In this document: positions 5,900-8,647 of the stretch, in pieces
How the letters are laid out: each line of letters opens with the position of its first letter
Position numbering within the stretch: position 1 is the stretch's first letter
Assembly (NCBI GenBank): GCA_033720695.1
Contig: JAWWCA010000159.1
Location: 1 to 8,647, forward strand
DNA: 8,647 nt
From: DATGQT01 sp033720695
GTDB taxonomy: Bacteria; Bacteroidota; Rhodothermia; Rhodothermales; Rubricoccaceae
Direction: 5' to 3'
Position numbers and translations under genes: made by a program
Notes under the pieces: model-generated
Databases searched by the model: none
The model's input: only the letters and a program-made list of their open reading frames with translations
Told to the model about the DNA's origin: nothing

Positions 5900-6484
5900 T
5901 CAGCGCGGCCGGATCGGGACGGCGACGGCCGTGCGATCCCAGCGGATGCGGAGGTCGGCCCCCCGGTCAGCCGGGACGAAGTCGATGGTGAACGCGTCGA
6001 CGGGCTCGGCCAGCGTCTCGGGTGTGAGGTCGACCGTCACCACGTCGAGGGCCGGGTCGTACTCGTCGGCGAGGTGCATGCCGAGGGCGGTGTTGAGGTG
6101 GAGCGTCCAGCGGTCCGGCCGCGGCGTGGTGAAGAGGCTGTAGACGCCCGGCGCCACGGGCGCGCCGCCGACCGTCGCCGGGACCGTCACGACGAGCTCG
6201 GTGGCCCGGTGAGCCCCCGTCGCCCACACCTGGTCGAAGCCGACGAGGCCCCCGAAGATGTGGCGCCCCCGTCGGTACGGCTTGCCGTAGACGACGTGGA
6301 GGTAGCCCCCGTCTGGCAGGCGCGCGCCCGCGCGTCCGACGGCGCTCCCCGGCGGCGGGTCGGCCGTGTCCACGCGCAGCCCCTCGACGAGGAACGTCTC
6401 CGCCTCGTCACCGACAGCGTGGTCGTGCTGCGCCGAGGCGGCCGGGGCGAGGAGGACGAGGAGGAGCGTCCAGCGGGGTGCCAT
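5900..6484 (-). CDS. DUF2911 family exported protein
   Basis: This 194-residue protein has a signal peptide (about 1-18, ending ASA before QHDH), so it is periplasmic or secreted. The body shows the DUF2911 pattern: HVVYGKPYRRGRHIFGGLVGFDQVWATGAHRAT (about residues 62-94), then APGVYSLFTTP, a WTLHLN strand and YDPALDVVTVDL. This family is common in Bacteroidota and relatives and has no established function. It is usually a lone beta-sandwich protein of about 170-290 residues, so this one appears complete. It converges with the VOC gene, with only 19 bp between the stops and no convincing terminator there. A Bacteroidota-type -7 element lies about 30 bp upstream of its ATG. No Shine-Dalgarno is visible. 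Confidence 0.85.
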   Translation of the reverse strand: MAPRWTLLLVLLAPAASAQHDHAVGDEAETFLVEGLRVDTADPPPGSAVGRAGARLPDGGYLHVVYGKPYRRGRHIFGGLVGFDQVWATGAHRATELVVTVPATVGGAPVAPGVYSLFTTPRPDRWTLHLNTALGMHLADEYDPALDVVTVDLTPETLAEPVDAFTIDFVPADRGADLRIRWDRTAVAVPIRPR

Positions 6485-6654
6485 GATCGAGGAGGGTTGG
6501 GACGGGCGTGCCGCGAAGGTACCCGCTCAGACGGCCCTCAGGCTTTCACGGATTCGGCTGCCTGCGCATGCGCCCTGGGGAACCGCGGGCGGCCCCGTCG
6601 CGCTCCACCGGCCCCCTCTCCAGCAATCCCTTCCTCCCTTAGCCCCTTCTCCTC
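6485..6654. other. 170-bp divergent intergenic region
   Basis: This spacer separates the DUF2911 gene (leftward) from the SDR gene (rightward). It holds a candidate leftward promoter element at 6514-6521. The last 50 bp before the SDR ATG are strongly pyrimidine-rich (ending CCTTCTCCTC) and lack a Shine-Dalgarno. I see no clear rightward promoter, RNA gene or repeat. Confidence 0.6.
6514..6521 (-). promoter_or_regulatory. Candidate Bacteroidota-type -7 element for the DUF2911 gene
   Basis: On the minus strand this reads TACCTTCG, a 7-of-8 match to TAnnTTTG, the -7 consensus for the Bacteroidota primary sigma factor. It lies 29 bp upstream of the DUF2911 start codon. I could not see a convincing -33 TTTG partner, so the call is tentative. 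Confidence 0.35.
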
Positions 6655-7455
6655 ATGGACCTCGGAATCGACGGCCGCGCAGCGGTCATCACCGGTGCGA
6701 CCGGCGGCCTGGGCCAGGCCACGGCCCGCGCCCTCCTCGACGAGGGTGCCCGCATCCTCCTCACCGACCTCGACGCGGACGACCTCGACGCCACGCTCCG
6801 GGACCTCGGCGGCGAGAGCGAGCGCCTCCGCGCCGTCGCCGCCGACCTCTCGGGCCCGGCCGGCGCCGACGCGATCCAGGACGCCACCGACTGGGACATC
6901 GACATCCTCGTCCACACCGCCGGCGTCACCGGCGCCAAGGGCGACCCCCTCCGCGACATCACCGAGGAGGACTGGGAGCACGCCTGGCAGATCGACTTCA
7001 TGTCGGCCGTCCGCGTCTCGAAGGCCTTCATCCCGCCGATGCTCGACCGCGGCTGGGGCCGCGCCGTGTTCGTGACCTCGGAGAACGTGACGCAGCCCTA
7101 CTCCGACGAGGTGGTCTACAACGGGGCCAAGGCGGCGCTCCTCACCTTCGTGAAGGGGATGGCGCAGGTCTACGCCCCCGACGGCGTCCTCGTCAACGCC
7201 GTCGCCCCCGCCTTCATCGCCACCGACATGACCGACGGGATGATGGAGAAGCGGGCCGAGGAGAAGGACATGAGCTTCGACGAGGCCGTCGAGACCTTCC
7301 TCGAAGAGGAGCGCCCCCACCTCGTGCTGAAGCGACGCGGGAAGCCCGAGGAGGTCGCGGCCGTGATCGCATTCCTGTGCTCGGAGCGGGCCTCGTTCGT
7401 CGTCGGCTCCAACTGGCGCGTCGACGGTGGTTCGGTCCTCTCCATCGACACCTGA
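6655..7455 (+). CDS. SDR-family NAD(P)-dependent oxidoreductase (long-loop subfamily)
   Basis: This is a cytoplasmic short-chain dehydrogenase/reductase of 266 residues with a Rossmann fold. The cofactor loop is TGATGGLG (13-20). D38 at the end of the second beta strand (LLTDLD) points to NAD(H) rather than NADP(H). The catalytic Ser142, Tyr155 and Lys159 (YNGAK) are in place. Two usual motifs deviate: NNAG is HTAG (87-90), and the Asn of the catalytic tetrad appears to be Asp114 (IDFMS). After IATDM there is a long charged insertion (about 212-240, MMEKRAEEKDMSFDEAVETF) leading to LVLKRRGKPEEVA, typical of a subfamily of 260-266-residue FabG-like proteins of unknown substrate. The C-terminus VDGGSVLSI is family-typical. 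The following esterase starts 8 bp after the stop, so the pair probably acts on related substrates. Confidence 0.92.
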   Translation: MDLGIDGRAAVITGATGGLGQATARALLDEGARILLTDLDADDLDATLRDLGGESERLRAVAADLSGPAGADAIQDATDWDIDILVHTAGVTGAKGDPLRDITEEDWEHAWQIDFMSAVRVSKAFIPPMLDRGWGRAVFVTSENVTQPYSDEVVYNGAKAALLTFVKGMAQVYAPDGVLVNAVAPAFIATDMTDGMMEKRAEEKDMSFDEAVETFLEEERPHLVLKRRGKPEEVAAVIAFLCSERASFVVGSNWRVDGGSVLSIDT

Positions 7456-7463
7456 CCCAGGCG

Positions 7464-8384
7464 GTGGACGCCCTCCGCGCCCTCGCCGACGGCCCGTTCT
7501 CTGGCACGGTCACGTTCCAGGACGTGGCGGAGCGGATCGAGGCCACCGACCTCGGGGACACGCCCGGGGCGATGCGCGAGGCCTTCGCCCGCCTCCTGCG
7601 GGGCGCGTCCGCCGGCAGCCCCCCGCCCGTCGGGTCCTGGGGGTCGATCGGTGGCGTGGACGCGTTGCGGGTTCCGCCGCTCGGCGATGAGCCGGACGAG
7701 GACGCCGTCGTGGTCTGGTTTCACGGCGGCGGCTATGTGTTCGGCGCGCCCGAGACGCACTGGCGGCCGGCGGCGGCGCTCGCCACGTACCTGGGATGCT
7801 CTGTCCTCCTCCCCCGCTACCGGCTCGCGCCGGAGCACCCCTGGCCGGCCCAGAAGGACGACGCCCTCGCCGTCGTCCGTGCCCTCCAAGACGAGGGGCG
7901 CCGCGTGGCCCTGGCCGGCGACAGCGCCGGCGGCCACCTCGCCCTGACGACGGCCCTCGCGCTGGCTCGTGACGGGCGCCCCGGGGTCACCCTCGCCCTC
8001 TTCTCGCCCAACACCGACCGGACGGGCCGGAGCCACACCCGCGAGGCGAACAGCCCGCGCGACCCGATGAACGACGACGAGCGGGATCGCGCCCTCGCCC
8101 GCCTCGCCTTCGGCGACCGCCCCCTCAGCGACCCCGAGGTCTCGCCGCTCCTCGACGACCTCGCCCGCCTCCCACCGATGCACGTCGAGGTCGGAGCGCG
8201 CGAGGTGCTCCTCGACGACGGCCGCCTCCTCGCGGCGCGCGCCCACGCCGCCGGCGCCGACGTGTCGCTCCACGTCGAGCGGGACGCGTTCCACATGTGG
8301 CAGCTCTGGACGCCGTGGCTGCCCGAGGCCGACGCGTCGCTGGCCCGCGCTGCAGCCTTCCTCCAGCCTCACCTCAGCGCCTGA
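7464..8384 (+). CDS. HSL-family alpha/beta hydrolase (esterase/lactonase, alpha/beta hydrolase fold 3)
   Basis: This is a cytoplasmic carboxylesterase- or lactonase-type hydrolase, 306 residues if it starts at GTG 7464. The oxyanion-hole motif HGGG (87-90) lies in VVWFHGGGYVFG, and YRLAPEHPWPAQ follows. The nucleophile elbow is GDSAG (S154), and the catalytic His is H277 (DAFHMWQLW). The acid region reads VGAREVLLDD (243-252). Glu247 occupies the place of the Asp in the usual DPLxD motif, so the acid is either E247 or D251/D252. This ExLxDD version resembles the lactone-hydrolase-like branch of the family. Start: GTG 7464 gives the normal family length of about 300 residues and sits 8 bp after the SDR stop. 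CTG 7452, overlapping that stop, and ATG 7572 (a shorter N-terminus) are alternatives. The frame runs open far upstream, but only as shadow of the SDR gene. The pairing suggests ester or lactone breakdown coupled to alcohol/ketone redox chemistry, as an inference. Confidence 0.88.
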   Translation: MDALRALADGPFSGTVTFQDVAERIEATDLGDTPGAMREAFARLLRGASAGSPPPVGSWGSIGGVDALRVPPLGDEPDEDAVVVWFHGGGYVFGAPETHWRPAAALATYLGCSVLLPRYRLAPEHPWPAQKDDALAVVRALQDEGRRVALAGDSAGGHLALTTALALARDGRPGVTLALFSPNTDRTGRSHTREANSPRDPMNDDERDRALARLAFGDRPLSDPEVSPLLDDLARLPPMHVEVGAREVLLDDGRLLAARAHAAGADVSLHVERDAFHMWQLWTPWLPEADASLARAAAFLQPHLSA

Positions 8385-8388
8385 TCGG

Positions 8389-8434
8389 GCGTTCGCGCTA
8401 GGGGCGGGCCCGGGCACCGGGGCGGCCCGAACGC
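8389..8434. repeat. Short imperfect hairpin after the esterase gene
   Basis: GCGTTCG at 8389-8395 is complementary to CGAACGC at 8428-8434, enclosing a very G/C-rich 32-base loop that contains CCCGGG. It begins 5 bp after the esterase stop. It may form part of a termination or RNA-stability structure, but there is no following T-tract. Confidence 0.35.
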
Positions 8435-8435
8435 T

Positions 8436-8455
8436 CGGCCGGAGGCCTCCGGCCG
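8436..8455. terminator. Perfect 20-bp palindrome, possible bidirectional terminator
   Basis: CGGCCGGAGGCCTCCGGCCG is identical to its own reverse complement. As RNA it would give an 8-bp all-strong stem with a GGCC loop on either strand. It lies in the 78-bp gap between the converging esterase gene and the DUF389-like remnant, the expected place for a shared terminator. No U-tract follows on either side, so intrinsic termination is uncertain. Confidence 0.45.
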
Positions 8456-8462
8456 TCCGCGC

Positions 8463-8647
8463 TCAGGCGGCGACGTGAACGGCGATGAGCGCGGTGAGGA
8501 GGCCGAGGAGCGCGACCCACACCGCGAGCACCCCCCCCGTCAGGCGCCAGCTCGCGGGGGGCCGCCCCGGGAAGAGAAAGGTGCCGATCCCGGCCCCGGT
8601 GATTCAGACGAGGTTGGTGGCGAAGAGGAGGAGGGCGCCCCCCCCGA
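8463..8647 (-). pseudogene. C-terminal part of a DUF389-like membrane protein with in-frame stop, cut by window edge
   Basis: Reading leftward from 8645, the frame gives a hydrophobic segment GGGALLLFATNLV, then TGA at 8606-8604. It continues IGTGAGIGTFLFPGRPPASW and a second hydrophobic helix GGVLAVWVALLGLLTALIAV, ending HVAA and TGA at 8465-8463. GALLLFxTNLV followed by a glycine/alanine helix and an RP motif is how I remember the last membrane helices of DUF389 (TIGR00341-type) proteins. Membrane-like coding sense continues beyond the stop up to a second stop just before the palindrome. So the TGA looks like a recent nonsense change (for example TGC to TGA) or a base error, not the natural end. 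Homopolymer runs near the edge (8 C at 8531-8538) raise the chance of sequence error. The 5' part lies outside the window. The family assignment is moderate. Confidence 0.5.

Noticed and set aside
6366..7463. Upstream extension of the esterase frame through the SDR gene
   Set aside because: The extra residues are a basic, low-complexity shadow of the SDR and DUF2911 genes; the hydrolase family length is met by starting at 7464.
8531..8538. Run of eight C as a programmed frameshift site
   Set aside because: The membrane-protein reading continues sensibly in the same frame on both sides, so no frame change is needed; an error in the run remains possible.
1..8647. CRISPR array, tRNA, rRNA, integrase or transposase
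   Set aside because: I saw no regularly spaced repeats with unique spacers, no tRNA-like cloverleaf and no transposase or integrase motifs in any frame; the only repeats are those listed.

Overview
The window is a high-GC stretch of bacterial chromosome that reads like a high-GC member of the Bacteroidota, most plausibly the Rhodothermales (Rubricoccaceae/Rubrivirga-like). The reasons are a TonB-dependent receptor with an N-terminal carboxypeptidase-regulatory-like domain, a DUF2911 lipid/periplasm-type protein, start codons that almost never have a purine-rich Shine-Dalgarno sequence, and two upstream regions with matches to the Bacteroidota -7 element TAnnTTTG. The lineage is an inference from gene style, not from a marker gene.

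Left part (1-2620, all minus strand): a metal-import operon read right to left. A DtxR/MntR-type metalloregulator with a C-terminal FeoA-like domain overlaps by ATGA with a TroA-like lipoprotein that binds Mn/Zn/Fe. A 191-bp gap follows, holding a G-rich tract and a 118-bp inverted-repeat element. Then comes the ABC ATPase, whose last codons run off the left edge; the permease genes are presumably beyond it.

Centre (2621-5880): a 76-bp divergent control region separates the regulator from a plus-strand pair. The pair is a secreted thioredoxin-like protein (WCGPC) overlapping by ATGA with a TonB-dependent outer-membrane receptor that carries a CxxC in its plug. The control region holds two near-identical, pseudo-palindromic 16-mers 29 bp apart, which overlap a candidate promoter. 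I infer that these are operators for the DtxR/MntR protein. On that reading, one metal-sensing repressor controls both the outer-membrane receptor with its redox partner and the inner-membrane ABC importer. A VOC-superfamily (COG3565-like) protein follows on the plus strand.

Right part (5900-8647): a convergent DUF2911 exported protein, then a plus-strand pair made of a long-loop SDR oxidoreductase and an HSL-family (alpha/beta hydrolase fold 3) esterase with a GTG start 8 bp after the SDR stop. After it come two hairpins, one a perfect 20-bp palindrome. At the right edge is the C-terminal end of a DUF389-like membrane protein on the minus strand, interrupted by an in-frame TGA.

The most interesting unit is the divergent metal-uptake locus: the tandem operators, plus the pairing of a periplasmic thioredoxin with a CxxC-plug TonB receptor.
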